Assembly: GCF_024614185.1 (NCBI RefSeq)
Contig: NZ_JAHTLF010000016.1
Location: forward strand, 806,001 to 870,000
Origin: Nocardioides carbamazepini
Lineage (GTDB): Bacteria; Actinomycetota; Actinomycetes; Propionibacteriales; Nocardioidaceae
DNA length: 64,000 nt
Reading direction: 5' to 3'
This document shows, in pieces, positions 18,001 through 25,864 of this stretch (its first letter is position 1; each line of letters begins with the position of its first letter). The translations under genes were made by a program, and so were the position numbers. The notes beneath the pieces are model-generated. The model did not search any database, was not told the DNA's origin, and saw only the letters and a program-made list of their open reading frames with translations.

Positions 18001-21000
18001 GCGACACCGTCGAGGTGTATGCGTGGGACAGCCTGGCGGGTGCTCGTCCCATGACGGCGCCGATCGTGGCCCGCGAGGGCATCGAGGGCGAGGGCACCGC
18101 GGCGGACCCCTACCTGATCACGTCGGGGGCGGACCTGGCCAAGGTCGCCAACGACCCGGGCGGGCACTACCGCCTGACCACCGATCTCGACCTGACCGGC
18201 GAGACGCACTCGCAGATCGACCGTCTGGTGTCGTTCACCGGCGTCCTCGACGGTGCCGGGCACACGATCACCGGGTTCACCACCCCCGGCACCGAGGGAG
18301 TCGGCCTGTTCGCCGACAACGACGGCACCGTTCGCAACCTCTCGGTCGTGGGCGACGTCGAGACCGAGCGGGGCACGGTCGGCCTGGTCGCCGACGTCAA
18401 CCACGGCCTGATCGAGCAGGTCCGCACCTCGGGCTCGATCACCGGCTCGACCCGGGTCGGCGGCGTGGTCGGCGACCACTACGGCACCATCCGCGACGCC
18501 TACTCGACCGCGGACGTCACCACGACCGGCCTGTACGCCGGCGGCGTGGTCGCGATCGCGACCGGCGGGTCGATCAGCGAGCGGCTGCTGTCGACCGGCG
18601 CGGTGCGTGCGCAGGGGCGCAACGCCGGCGGCCTGGTCAGCTACGGCTACGAGAACACCGTGGTCTCCCAGTCGGTCTCCCTCAACGACATCGTCCAGGC
18701 GTCCTCGTTCTCGCACGCCGTCGTGGGCCGGGTGGCCGACGGTCAGATCGCCGACCTGTCGCGCAACTACATGAGCTCCGGCGTCACCGTGACGGGGGAG
18801 AGCCTCACCGACCCGCCCGCTGCTGACAACTGGAAGGGCGAGGTCGTCCGGGCCGCCGACCTGCGGACAGCGGCCTGGTTCACCAACCTCGGCTGGGACC
18901 TCGACGGGGTCTGGGAGTGGCACGCGAAGGCCAAACGGCCGCTGCTCCGCAACGCTCCCGAGGAGATCGACGACTCGGCCGTCGCGCCGAGCCTCGCCCA
19001 GGACGAGGACGGCTTCTACCTGATCGCCGAGCCGGCTCACCTGGCCCAGGTCACGGAGTTCCCGGAGGAGAGCTACCGGCTCGCCGCCGACCTCGATCTC
19101 GGTGGGATCGACGTACCGCAGCTCGCCACCCGGCGCCCGTTCAACGGCGTCCTCGACGGGGCCGGCCACGAGATCCGCGGCTGGACGTCGCCGGCCGGCG
19201 GCCTCTTCGCCGTGATCGGAGCGGACGGAGCCGTGCGGGACCTGGGGATCGTGGACGTGCGGATCGACAAGCCGACGGCTCGGGCCGGCGCCCTGGTCGA
19301 CACCCTGCGCGGCACCGTGGAGCGGGTCTGGACCTCGGGAGAGGTCATCGCCAAGGAGTACGCCGCGGGCGTGGCCGGCGACTCGTTCGGCACGATCCGC
19401 GACGCCTACTCCACCGCGACGGTGCGCACGTCGGGCGGCAACTACGCCGGCGGCATCGTCGGTGTGGCCGACTCGCCGAGCCTGACCGAGCGGGTCTACG
19501 CCACGGGTGTGGTCACCGCGACGGGCACGTCGGGCGGCGGCATCAGCGGCTACGCACGCAACAGCGCGACGGTGGTGCGCAAGGCGTTCGCGCTCAACCC
19601 GTCGGTCACCGGGACGACGACCACCCAGCGGGTGGTGGCCCGCGCGGCCAACGGCCAGACCCCGACCCTGGCGGACCTCTACGCCGCCGAGTTCGTGGTG
19701 GCCGGCGTGCAGTCCGCGCCCGACACCGGGCCGACCACCTTCAACGGCGCCACCGTGTCCGCGGCCGACGCCGCGCGGGAGTCGACCTGGGCCGACGGCC
19801 TCGGCCTCGACTTCGAGCAGACCTGGGCATGGGACGACAACGGCGACCGGCCGGTGCTGCGCACCGCCACCGAGGAGGTGCCCGAGGCGCCGGGGCCGAC
19901 CGCCGAGCAGGACGAGGACGGGGCGTGGCTGATCGCTACCCCGACGGACCTGCGGGCTCTGGCGACCCATCCGGACGAGCGGTTCCGGCTCGCGGCCGAC
20001 ATCGACCTGGCCGGGACCGTGGTCCGGGTGCCCACCTTCCGCGGCTCCCTCGACGGTGCGGGCCACGAGATCCGCGGCCTCCGGTCGAGCGAGGGTGGGC
20101 TCTTCGGGGTGATCGACACGGCCGGCGTCGTGACCGACCTGGTGCTGGTCCAGGTGGAGATCAGCAAGGCCGGCAACAAGGCGGGCGGCCTGGTCGACAC
20201 CCTGCGGGGCACCGTCGAACGGGTCGGGGTGTCCGGGGCCGTGAGCGCTCCCTCGTACGCCGGCGGCATCGCGGGCGACTCGTTCGGCACGATCCGCGAC
20301 GCGTGGTCGACAGCAGACGTGACGACCACGACCGCCGCCTACGCCGGCGGGATCGTCGGCGTCGCCGACGCGCCGAGCACGACCGAGCGGGTCTACGCGA
20401 CCGGTGCGGTCCGGTCGGGTGCCGCCTCGGCAGGTGGGCTCACCGGCTATGCCCGCAACGCCGGGACCGTCGTACGGCATGGTGTCGTGCTCAGCCCGGT
20501 CGTCACGGCCACCACGAACGCACACCGGGCGATCGCGCGGTTCGCCGGCGCCGAGCCGGCCACGCTGGGCGACCTGTGGGCCGTCGACACCCTGGTCCCG
20601 GCCGTGCAGGTCAGCACCGAGGTGGGACCGACCACGCGCAACGGCGGGTCGCTCACCGCCGCCGAGCTGGCGCAGGAGTCCACCTGGTCCGGGATCGGCT
20701 TCGACCTCGAGCAGGTCTGGCAGTGGGACGCCGATCTCGCCCGCCCGGTGCTCCGCGTCCCGGCGCCCCCCGCCGCCGGGTCCGTCGGCCGCAACCGTCC
20801 GGCGCCGGGTTTCGCGACCCGCGCGGCGACGACGGCACCCGAGGCCGACGCGCCCGGTCACACGCTGGTCGCCGGTGCGGATGGTCTCGTGACACTGGCA
20901 CTCGACCTGGGGCCGGTGGCCGCGGGCGGCGAGGTGGGCGTCGTGGTGCTGCGCTCGGCCGCGGACCCGAACGCTCCCGGTGTCTCCGACGTCGCCTATC

Positions 21001-21725
21001 TGGGGCAGCGCACCCTCGACGCGGACGGGCGCGTCACCCTCGACCTGGTGCTGCCGGACGAGCCGGCCGCCTACCGCCTGGTCGCCGGGTCCTCCGCGGG
21101 CGACGTCCGCTATGTCGCGCCGCTGGACCCGGACGTGCCCGTCGACCCGACCACCTCGGCGACGGTCAGTGCCGGCGACCTGGAGGTCGGCGTCGGCAGC
21201 ACGGCGACGCTGACGGTGCGGGTGGCCGGCGCCGATGGGGCTCCGACCGGGACGGTACGCGTCCTCGCCGGCGCGACCGTCGTGGGTGCAGCGCAGCTCG
21301 CGGACGGTGCGGCACACGTCGTACTCCCGGCCCGGTCGCTGCCGGTCGGCACCCATCAGCTGCGGGTGGCCTACGACGGCGACGGGACCTACGCCGTGGC
21401 CTCCACCACGGTCCGGGTGCGGGTCACCAAGGCCCAGGCGGAGGTCCGGGTGCTGAAGGTGAAGCCGAAGCGGATCGAGGTCCGCCGGACCCGGCCGGTC
21501 CTCCGGGTGCGCGTCGACGTCCCCGCCGGCGTCACGGCCGACGGCACCGTGACGGTCAGGATCCCCGGTGCCAAGAACGTGCGGGCCGTCGTCAGGAACG
21601 GCGTGGTGAAGCTGCGGCTGCCGACGTTCCAGCGAGCCGGCACGCGGAGGCTGAAGGTCGTCTTCGCCGGGAACGCCGAGGTCGAGAAGGCGAGGGCGGT
21701 CGTCACGATCAAGGTCCGCCGCTGA
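15066..21725 (+). CDS. Giant secreted PHP-like / metallophosphatase / GLUG-repeat protein
   Basis: 2219 aa, probably exported: RTARRGLVG followed by a hydrophobic core and ASATAAS cleavage region, possibly Tat. Order: a PHP-type (CehA-like) metallohydrolase with GEFHSHTS (His57, His59), VSEHD and NHPS; a calcineurin-like phosphoesterase at about 625-830 with GDLQ, TGDLVDN, AGNHETYGDL, TGHYSY and GGHDHIYK; three GLUG-type repeat blocks of about 285 aa from about 1010 to 1900; an Ig-like Big_3/5 domain near 2040-2130; and a basic C-terminal beta domain. The ATG at 15066 follows ACGGAGG. No LPxTG anchor. Two separate hydrolase domains in one chain suggest extracellular phosphate-ester breakdown (inference). 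Confidence 0.88.
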   Translation: MSVTVGRTARRGLVGTTAGALLLGTLGVVAGASATAASPDGDRATYLGKSLYTGEFHSHTSVSDGVKMPVDAFDHVHSETEADFFTVSEHDVMWDLRNGDDFVDDWRDADSQEWRQVHEDAFAFNDAQDDLVAVPSIENTWYDGTGHINVFNADWKATARATEKGSVDGFGNAFGTGDMKYDMYTFFARIKQDPDAIGQFNHPSAHGKGHFFGFNGLDPAVDESMELIEVKSPAQLDEYIGALDTGWHIGPVWNGDEHSATWVSGNQAISGVWAREHSLEGLYGAMRDRSTYSSQDGNLELAFGGNEELMGSILPADTTTVSFDVRLEDPDERDAFTKVELVTNGGAVAHDFPGIAGRTLTLEHEQAVAEGDWYFVRATQADGHVVVSAPIWVGETTRGANYAPEISVADGFASTAAYGATIELPQVTATDDSGLDPTVTFEVYDAAGVVDVTDGAFRVRGYDDHFVVVKAEDGQGNIGSELLRIVVDQDTLDPDGVFQYFGSTAVVTEQPGGAGIAVSTDRSIDKVYAQVLPAGRDDWSSAEVLTSTNDRAYEVNTIGNDEPGYQHSITGQTLRSHEFDLTELTDGERYQYRFGVAVGGAAPAPAAAAAWTEVRGAFVAGGAGNEPIYAIGDLQATSHDAGDLGMLRDVLATLQEKTPGGRTLLQTGDLVDNGGRGQYWEEAFEHVFDGLDVQYAPVAGNHETYGDLDYNAHSEERTAIFGNMFDTPKNGAIGESNYSFNRGDVHIAVLNSVHDMDKQLDWLAKDIRASDRKWNVVTGHYSYYGGSHGDDGPLAADRPKLTAAFEKLGVDLYIGGHDHIYKRSTIYDGRLAATPAEEALGTTFVTLGSAGPKFYDNVVHWWDDVVFDENAQLGTVLEVTDAGLELTTYTVDGREVDTYTVTKPTDHWRITSTDVVDRRLEGVGVISTEGAPSSTTLVAATYDSTGRELRDLRTVDVALDHQGSEQFATFGTPLPVNPSDTVEVYAWDSLAGARPMTAPIVAREGIEGEGTAADPYLITSGADLAKVANDPGGHYRLTTDLDLTGETHSQIDRLVSFTGVLDGAGHTITGFTTPGTEGVGLFADNDGTVRNLSVVGDVETERGTVGLVADVNHGLIEQVRTSGSITGSTRVGGVVGDHYGTIRDAYSTADVTTTGLYAGGVVAIATGGSISERLLSTGAVRAQGRNAGGLVSYGYENTVVSQSVSLNDIVQASSFSHAVVGRVADGQIADLSRNYMSSGVTVTGESLTDPPAADNWKGEVVRAADLRTAAWFTNLGWDLDGVWEWHAKAKRPLLRNAPEEIDDSAVAPSLAQDEDGFYLIAEPAHLAQVTEFPEESYRLAADLDLGGIDVPQLATRRPFNGVLDGAGHEIRGWTSPAGGLFAVIGADGAVRDLGIVDVRIDKPTARAGALVDTLRGTVERVWTSGEVIAKEYAAGVAGDSFGTIRDAYSTATVRTSGGNYAGGIVGVADSPSLTERVYATGVVTATGTSGGGISGYARNSATVVRKAFALNPSVTGTTTTQRVVARAANGQTPTLADLYAAEFVVAGVQSAPDTGPTTFNGATVSAADAARESTWADGLGLDFEQTWAWDDNGDRPVLRTATEEVPEAPGPTAEQDEDGAWLIATPTDLRALATHPDERFRLAADIDLAGTVVRVPTFRGSLDGAGHEIRGLRSSEGGLFGVIDTAGVVTDLVLVQVEISKAGNKAGGLVDTLRGTVERVGVSGAVSAPSYAGGIAGDSFGTIRDAWSTADVTTTTAAYAGGIVGVADAPSTTERVYATGAVRSGAASAGGLTGYARNAGTVVRHGVVLSPVVTATTNAHRAIARFAGAEPATLGDLWAVDTLVPAVQVSTEVGPTTRNGGSLTAAELAQESTWSGIGFDLEQVWQWDADLARPVLRVPAPPAAGSVGRNRPAPGFATRAATTAPEADAPGHTLVAGADGLVTLALDLGPVAAGGEVGVVVLRSAADPNAPGVSDVAYLGQRTLDADGRVTLDLVLPDEPAAYRLVAGSSAGDVRYVAPLDPDVPVDPTTSATVSAGDLEVGVGSTATLTVRVAGADGAPTGTVRVLAGATVVGAAQLADGAAHVVLPARSLPVGTHQLRVAYDGDGTYAVASTTVRVRVTKAQAEVRVLKVKPKRIEVRRTRPVLRVRVDVPAGVTADGTVTVRIPGAKNVRAVVRNGVVKLRLPTFQRAGTRRLKVVFAGNAEVEKARAVVTIKVRR
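18106..20760 (+). repeat. Three tandem GLUG-type repeat blocks within the giant protein
   Basis: Coding repeats of about 285 codons: blocks at roughly 18106-18960, 18990-19870 and 19905-20760. Each runs from a YLI/WLI-A-L-RLAADLDL segment through DGAGHEIRG, GGLVDTLRGTVERV, GDSFGTIRDA-ST, YAGGIVGVAD and ERVYATG to a W-W-R-PVLR end. Blocks two and three share long near-identical DNA stretches (around 19377 and 20274), so the duplication of those two is the more recent. The first block is more diverged. Confidence 0.8.
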
Positions 21726-21736
21726 GCGGACCGGGC

Positions 21737-22909
21737 TCAGGCGTCGTCCAGGCTCCGCACGAACGCGCCGAACCCGGGCAGCGTGAACCGCACGAGGCCG
21801 TGCCCGACCGGCTCGATCACGCCCTTCTCGATCAGCCGCTCGCGGGGGACGCTGATGGCGCGGGAGTCGACCTCCATGCCGGCCGCGATGGCCGCCCGGG
21901 TGACATTGCCGTCACCCGCGGCGGCCATGGCCGCGAGGAAGCGCTGCTCCAACCGGGACGCCGCGCCCCAGCGGGCCCGGTGCATCGCGGCGAGCTGGTC
22001 GCGGGCCACCGGCAGGCCGCGCTTCACGGCGGCGAGGGTCAGCCGGTCGCCGGTGCCGGGAGCGGCCGCGTCCCAGGTGGTGCTGCCGAGCAGCTGGATC
22101 AGGTAGGGATAGCCGCGCGACTCGGCGACGATCGCCGCGAGCGCCGCCTCGGACCAGCCGACGCCCTCGGCGTCGGCCGGTGCGACCAGCGCCGCGCGGG
22201 CGTCGTCGTCGGAGAGCACCTCGAGGGAGACGAAGCTGCTGCGCTCGCCGAAGGTCGCGGCGCGGGTGAGCGCCTCGGGGGTGACCGGCAGCCCGGCGGC
22301 GACCGTCGCTAGCGGGTTGTCCGTGCGCTCGCCGTCGAGGTTCTGCAGCGTGTTGAGGAGGACCGCCATCTCGTCGGCCGAGGCGGTGTGGAGCTCGTCG
22401 AGGAGCAGGAGCAGGCCGGCACCACCCTGCTGTCGAACGGACGCGGCCGCCTCGTGCAGCAGCGACTCCAGAACGCCGATGGCCGCGTGCGGAGGAGCGG
22501 CCGCCTCCTTCCGGGACAGCTCGGCCTGCACCTTGGCGCCCGGGATCCCGACCTCGACGGTCAGTCGCTCGAGCTGGCCGCGCCAGCGGTTGCCGGCTGC
22601 TCCCGCCGGGACGGCATCGGCGCGTTCCAGAGCACGCGCGATGCCGTAGGCGATCTCGGCGAGGACCGGCTGCTGGCGCGAGCAGGCCACCCAGGCGGTC
22701 ACGAACCCGGACTCCACCGCGCGACGCTGACCCGCCCGCAGCAGGGAGGTCTTGCCGATCCCGCGGGGCGCGTGGAACACCAGGAGGGGACCCCCGAGCT
22801 CGCCGTACGTCGCGACCCGTGCGAGCAGGTCCTCGATCCGTCGCATCTCCACGGCCCGGCCCGCGAGGATCCGCGGCACCTGTCCGGGGGTGTAGGGGTT
22901 GCTCGGCAT
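21737..22909 (-). CDS. AAA/NACHT-like ATPase with C-terminal winged-helix region
   Basis: STAND/Orc-like P-loop ATPase of 390 aa. After a short N-terminus (PYTPGQVPRILAGR, typical of this family) come Walker A APRGIGKTS (Lys53), a possible sensor VACSRQ, Walker B LLLLLDELH near residue 170, and a C-terminal winged-helix-like region (VTRAAIAAGMEVDSRAISVPRERLIEKG). Function unknown; such proteins often act as nucleotide-dependent regulators. The ATG at 22909 is preceded by GGAGG. Directly upstream is a large perfect palindrome with a TATACT -10 box, so autoregulation is plausible. Its stop lies 11 bp from that of the giant phosphoesterase gene (convergent). Confidence 0.8.
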   Translation of the reverse strand: MPSNPYTPGQVPRILAGRAVEMRRIEDLLARVATYGELGGPLLVFHAPRGIGKTSLLRAGQRRAVESGFVTAWVACSRQQPVLAEIAYGIARALERADAVPAGAAGNRWRGQLERLTVEVGIPGAKVQAELSRKEAAAPPHAAIGVLESLLHEAAASVRQQGGAGLLLLLDELHTASADEMAVLLNTLQNLDGERTDNPLATVAAGLPVTPEALTRAATFGERSSFVSLEVLSDDDARAALVAPADAEGVGWSEAALAAIVAESRGYPYLIQLLGSTTWDAAAPGTGDRLTLAAVKRGLPVARDQLAAMHRARWGAASRLEQRFLAAMAAAGDGNVTRAAIAAGMEVDSRAISVPRERLIEKGVIEPVGHGLVRFTLPGFGAFVRSLDDA

Positions 22910-22927
22910 GGCCTGGCCTCCGTGCTG

Positions 22928-22968
22928 TGATACGGCTTTATACTTCGCGTAAGTATAAGTCAGTATCA
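22928..22968. promoter_or_regulatory. 41-bp two-layer palindromic operator with -10 boxes in both arms
   Basis: Perfectly symmetric layout TGATAC-N4-TTATACTT-N5-AAGTATAA-N4-GTATCA. Each inner arm contains TATACT, a good -10 hexamer, one pointing to the ATPase gene (start 22909) and one toward the lipoprotein gene (start 23137). The AT-rich block stands out sharply from the surrounding GC-rich DNA. A dimer of dimers bound here would block both promoters (inference). Confidence 0.75.
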
Positions 22969-23136
22969 ACCGGTCGTCCCGGACGACGTCCCCTCGAACG
23001 CCGCGTCCCGCTCTCGTCCACCTGCCCATCGTCGTCCTCCACAGCCGGCCGTCTCCTCGGTGGCGTCAGTCGCCCGGATCGAGATAGCGTCGCGAGCGCG
23101 TCCCCGGTCCGGGCGCTGCACATCTCGGGAGGACCC

Positions 23137-23748
23137 ATGCGCACCCACCGCACCGCCGGCGGCCCACCGGCCCTCGGCCTGCTCGCCGCCACGCTGGCCC
23201 TGCTCCTCTCCGCGGCCGCCTGCACCGGCGACGACCCCGACCCCCGCGACCCGTCCTCGACGTGGAGCCCGACCGGGACGATGGACCTGCCCTCCCCGAC
23301 GGCCACCGAGCCTGCCGAGCCCACTGAGCCGGTGCTCCCGGACGCAGCGAAGCAGGCGAGTGAGGACGGCGCCCGCGCGTTCATCACGTACTACTGGGAC
23401 CTGATCAACTACGCGCAGGTCACAGGCGATGTGAAGGCACTCAAGGCTGCCTCGGGACCGAGCTGCGAGGGATGTCTTGACGGGATTCAAGGTATCCGCG
23501 ATCTGTACAAAGACGGCGGCCACGCCGAGGGCGGCGACTACGCAGTCAGCTTCGAGAAGGTGAACCGACTGAAGGGCAGTTCGAGTCTCCTGGCCTTTGA
23601 GGCTCTTCTGACGGTCGCCAACACGGAGCAACTGCTGGTAAGCGGAGACGGTTCCGAGCAGCGCTCTGCCGCAGGTTCAGCTCGGATGGCAGTCGCGACG
23701 CAGTGGACCGACGATTCCTGGCAGATGGAAGTCATGGATCCGCAATGA
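23137..23748 (+). CDS. DUF6318-type lipoprotein
   Basis: Predicted lipoprotein of 203 aa. The N-terminal signal ends in a lipobox with Cys29 (SAAAC), followed by a Pro/Thr/Glu-rich linker to about residue 70. The globular part contains AFITYYWDLINYAQVTGD and GPSCEGCLDGI, the pattern of the actinobacterial DUF6318 family, in which the two cysteines probably form a disulfide. Function is unknown. The ATG at 23137 follows CGGGAGGACCC. From about 23450 the base composition is visibly less GC-rich than its neighbours. Its stop overlaps the next gene (ATGA), so the two secreted products are probably co-expressed. Confidence 0.82.
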   Translation: MRTHRTAGGPPALGLLAATLALLLSAAACTGDDPDPRDPSSTWSPTGTMDLPSPTATEPAEPTEPVLPDAAKQASEDGARAFITYYWDLINYAQVTGDVKALKAASGPSCEGCLDGIQGIRDLYKDGGHAEGGDYAVSFEKVNRLKGSSSLLAFEALLTVANTEQLLVSGDGSEQRSAAGSARMAVATQWTDDSWQMEVMDPQ

Positions 23749-24479
23749 GGGCCGCTGTCATCGGGTCTGTTCTGGCGATCTTGGTTGCTATTCCTATCGA
23801 CATGTCCAGTGCCGACCCGATGCCCGATCCGACAACAGACGCCGGCGTCTCCAACAACGGGCTCTGGGTAGACAGCACGCGCAATGGCGACCAGCCGCCT
23901 CAGCAGGGCTGGGTTCCGGGGACGGGATCGGCAGCAGAGCCTGCTGCAGGCGGCTTTGCCTGCCAGGGCGCCGAACAGGTCGCCGGCGAATTCGTGGATC
24001 ACGCCTTCTGCACGGCCGACCGAGACGACCTGCCTGCGATTACTGCAGCCGACGTCCAGAGGGCCTTCGCAGAGCTCAAGCTGCCGGCCGGGACCCTCAC
24101 CATCCAGCCGCCTGACGGGTTGACCCTGGTGAACTTCAAGACGAACTTCTACACCACCAGCACCACACCGATCAGCACGAGCCTCACCCTGCTCGGGCAG
24201 CAGGTCACCCTCGAGGCCACCCCGGCGTCCTTCGCCTGGAACTTCGGCGACGGCAAGTCCACCAGCACCACCGAGCCCGGGGCGCCCTACCCCGACCTCA
24301 CCATCACCCACAGCTACCTACGCAAGGGCGACTACCTGCCCAGCCTGTCCACCACCTACACCGGCCGCTACCGCATCGCGACCGGACCGTGGCAGACCAT
24401 CCCCGGCACCGTCACCATCGACGGACCCGGCCAACCACTGCAAGCGGTCGAGGCACAACCCAAGCTCGTCGGCTACTAA
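23745..24479 (+). CDS. Secreted PKD-domain-like protein
   Basis: 244-aa protein with an N-terminal signal peptide (hydrophobic residues 3-17) and no enzyme motif. A PKD-like beta-sandwich is suggested by ASFAWNFGDGKS (near residue 165), where WNFGDG is the hallmark. A Gly/Pro/Gln-rich low-complexity section follows the signal; the middle part (AITAADVQRAFAELKLPAGTLTIQPP) is unassigned. Translationally coupled to the DUF6318 lipoprotein. The first 300 bases have relatively low GC and rarer codons (ATT, TTG, CTT), unlike the second half, pointing to foreign origin or mosaic structure. Possibly a surface adhesion or binding protein; no function is established. Confidence 0.78.
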   Translation: MRAAVIGSVLAILVAIPIDMSSADPMPDPTTDAGVSNNGLWVDSTRNGDQPPQQGWVPGTGSAAEPAAGGFACQGAEQVAGEFVDHAFCTADRDDLPAITAADVQRAFAELKLPAGTLTIQPPDGLTLVNFKTNFYTTSTTPISTSLTLLGQQVTLEATPASFAWNFGDGKSTSTTEPGAPYPDLTITHSYLRKGDYLPSLSTTYTGRYRIATGPWQTIPGTVTIDGPGQPLQAVEAQPKLVGY

Positions 24480-24489
24480 GCCATGGCGG

Positions 24490-25821
24490 CTAGGCCGCAT
24501 AGTCCAGGAACAGCTGGGTGACCATGATGTCGACCCGGCTGCCTGTCCCACCGCTGCCGCTGTTGGTGCTGTTGGCGGTGGGGGTCGGAGTGATCCGTCT
24601 GGTGCCGGTCGGGTCGATGAGGTAGTGGGCCCCGTAGGGATCGCGCCAGATCACGATCCCGGGGAATGGATGTCGGGCTTCCCACCCGGTGTGGGTCTTG
24701 ATCCGGTGGTGGGTCCGGGTCAGGGGTCCGAGGTTGTCGACACTGGTCGCGCCACCCTGGCTGTGGGGGATCGCGTGGTCGAGGTCCATGCGGCGGGTGG
24801 TGTTGGTGGCGTAGGGGAACACGTCGGCGGGGTGGATCAGATGCACTGCTTCGCGGAGGCGGGAGGGGATCTCGTAGGCATCGACCGGTGCCATCCCGGC
24901 CGGGTCGAGCACCGGGGTGACCTGGACCTTCGCGGCCGTGGCGTCCAGCAGCTCCACGACCCGGCCGATCGTGAGTGGCCCGTGCCCCTCCACACGCGCG
25001 ATGGGTGTCTCGGGCGCGAGGTGGAGGTAGACCTTGGCCCGCACCTTGACCGGACCCACCGACAGATCGGGACGAGCCGCTGGGTTCAGCAGGAGTGCTG
25101 CGGCCGCGACCCGGCGGTCGTTCACGACACTGTCGGGCATCGACTCGGTCAGCTTGTCCGCGACCGCGGCCACCGCGGCGTCGATGCCGGCGATGGTGAG
25201 GGCATCGGCCTTGATGGTGAAGGTCGCCATCGCGTGCTTGTTGACCCGCGAGGACCGGGCACACCGTTCCCGCGCCGCAGCGTCCTCACGCTCGCGGGCC
25301 AGCTCGGGGGCCGCGGCCGCGACCTTGCCCTCGACCAGGGCCTCGAACCGGGACCACGCCAGACGACCGTCCGCGACCTCGACCACCTCGGCATCGACCC
25401 ACCCCGCCTCGTCGGGGCTGAGGTCGCGGGTGGCGTCGGCGACGTGACGCGCATGCGCCACCCGGACCGTGCCGGCCTCCACGCCGGCCCACAACCGCGG
25501 GAGCCGTAGCTGCAGGTCGACGGCGTCTGCGATCAACCGCCGCGCACCATAGGGACTGGTCTGGACCCGGGCCCCGAACACCGCTGCGGCGTGCTCGGTG
25601 ACCAACGGCGTCCCGACCCCACCCACACGACGAGCCCGCACCCTGCCCCGACGATCACCGGCCGGGAGCCGGTCCGGGGAGTGGAGTACCGCCCACTGAT
25701 ACGCCGCCCTCAAGATCTCCCGCTCAGCTGACAGGCGCGCAGCATGCTGGGCCTCGACAAAGTCGAGAACCCCCGCCGCCGACAGGTCCTCCAGACCCAC
25801 CACCACCCGACCACTGACCAT
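24490..25821 (-). CDS. DUF222/HNH endonuclease-like protein (REP13E12 family)
   Basis: 443 aa. The N-terminal DUF222 region is alpha-helical and Ala-rich (AQHAARLSAEREILRAAYQWA). The C-terminal HNH motif is DLDHAIPHSQGG, SVDNLGPLTRTHHRIK. These proteins occur in many copies in actinobacterial genomes and are annotated as HNH endonucleases, but their role is not known; some are thought to be mobile. I used ATG at 25821; a TTG 15 bases upstream is in frame. It converges with the PKD gene, 10 bp between stops, and extends the accessory block between prs and rplY. Confidence 0.85.
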   Translation of the reverse strand: MVSGRVVVGLEDLSAAGVLDFVEAQHAARLSAEREILRAAYQWAVLHSPDRLPAGDRRGRVRARRVGGVGTPLVTEHAAAVFGARVQTSPYGARRLIADAVDLQLRLPRLWAGVEAGTVRVAHARHVADATRDLSPDEAGWVDAEVVEVADGRLAWSRFEALVEGKVAAAAPELAREREDAAARERCARSSRVNKHAMATFTIKADALTIAGIDAAVAAVADKLTESMPDSVVNDRRVAAAALLLNPAARPDLSVGPVKVRAKVYLHLAPETPIARVEGHGPLTIGRVVELLDATAAKVQVTPVLDPAGMAPVDAYEIPSRLREAVHLIHPADVFPYATNTTRRMDLDHAIPHSQGGATSVDNLGPLTRTHHRIKTHTGWEARHPFPGIVIWRDPYGAHYLIDPTGTRRITPTPTANSTNSGSGGTGSRVDIMVTQLFLDYAA

Positions 25822-25864
25822 GCCCCAACCCAACAACAGGGGTACGACACAACCCCGGACGACC

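Noticed and set aside
15045..21356. A 2103-codon open frame antisense to the giant phosphoesterase gene
   Set aside because: A GC-rich shadow: Arg/Asp/Val/Gly-rich, no domain sequence, no promoter or Shine-Dalgarno, and it mirrors the third-position GC of the true gene.
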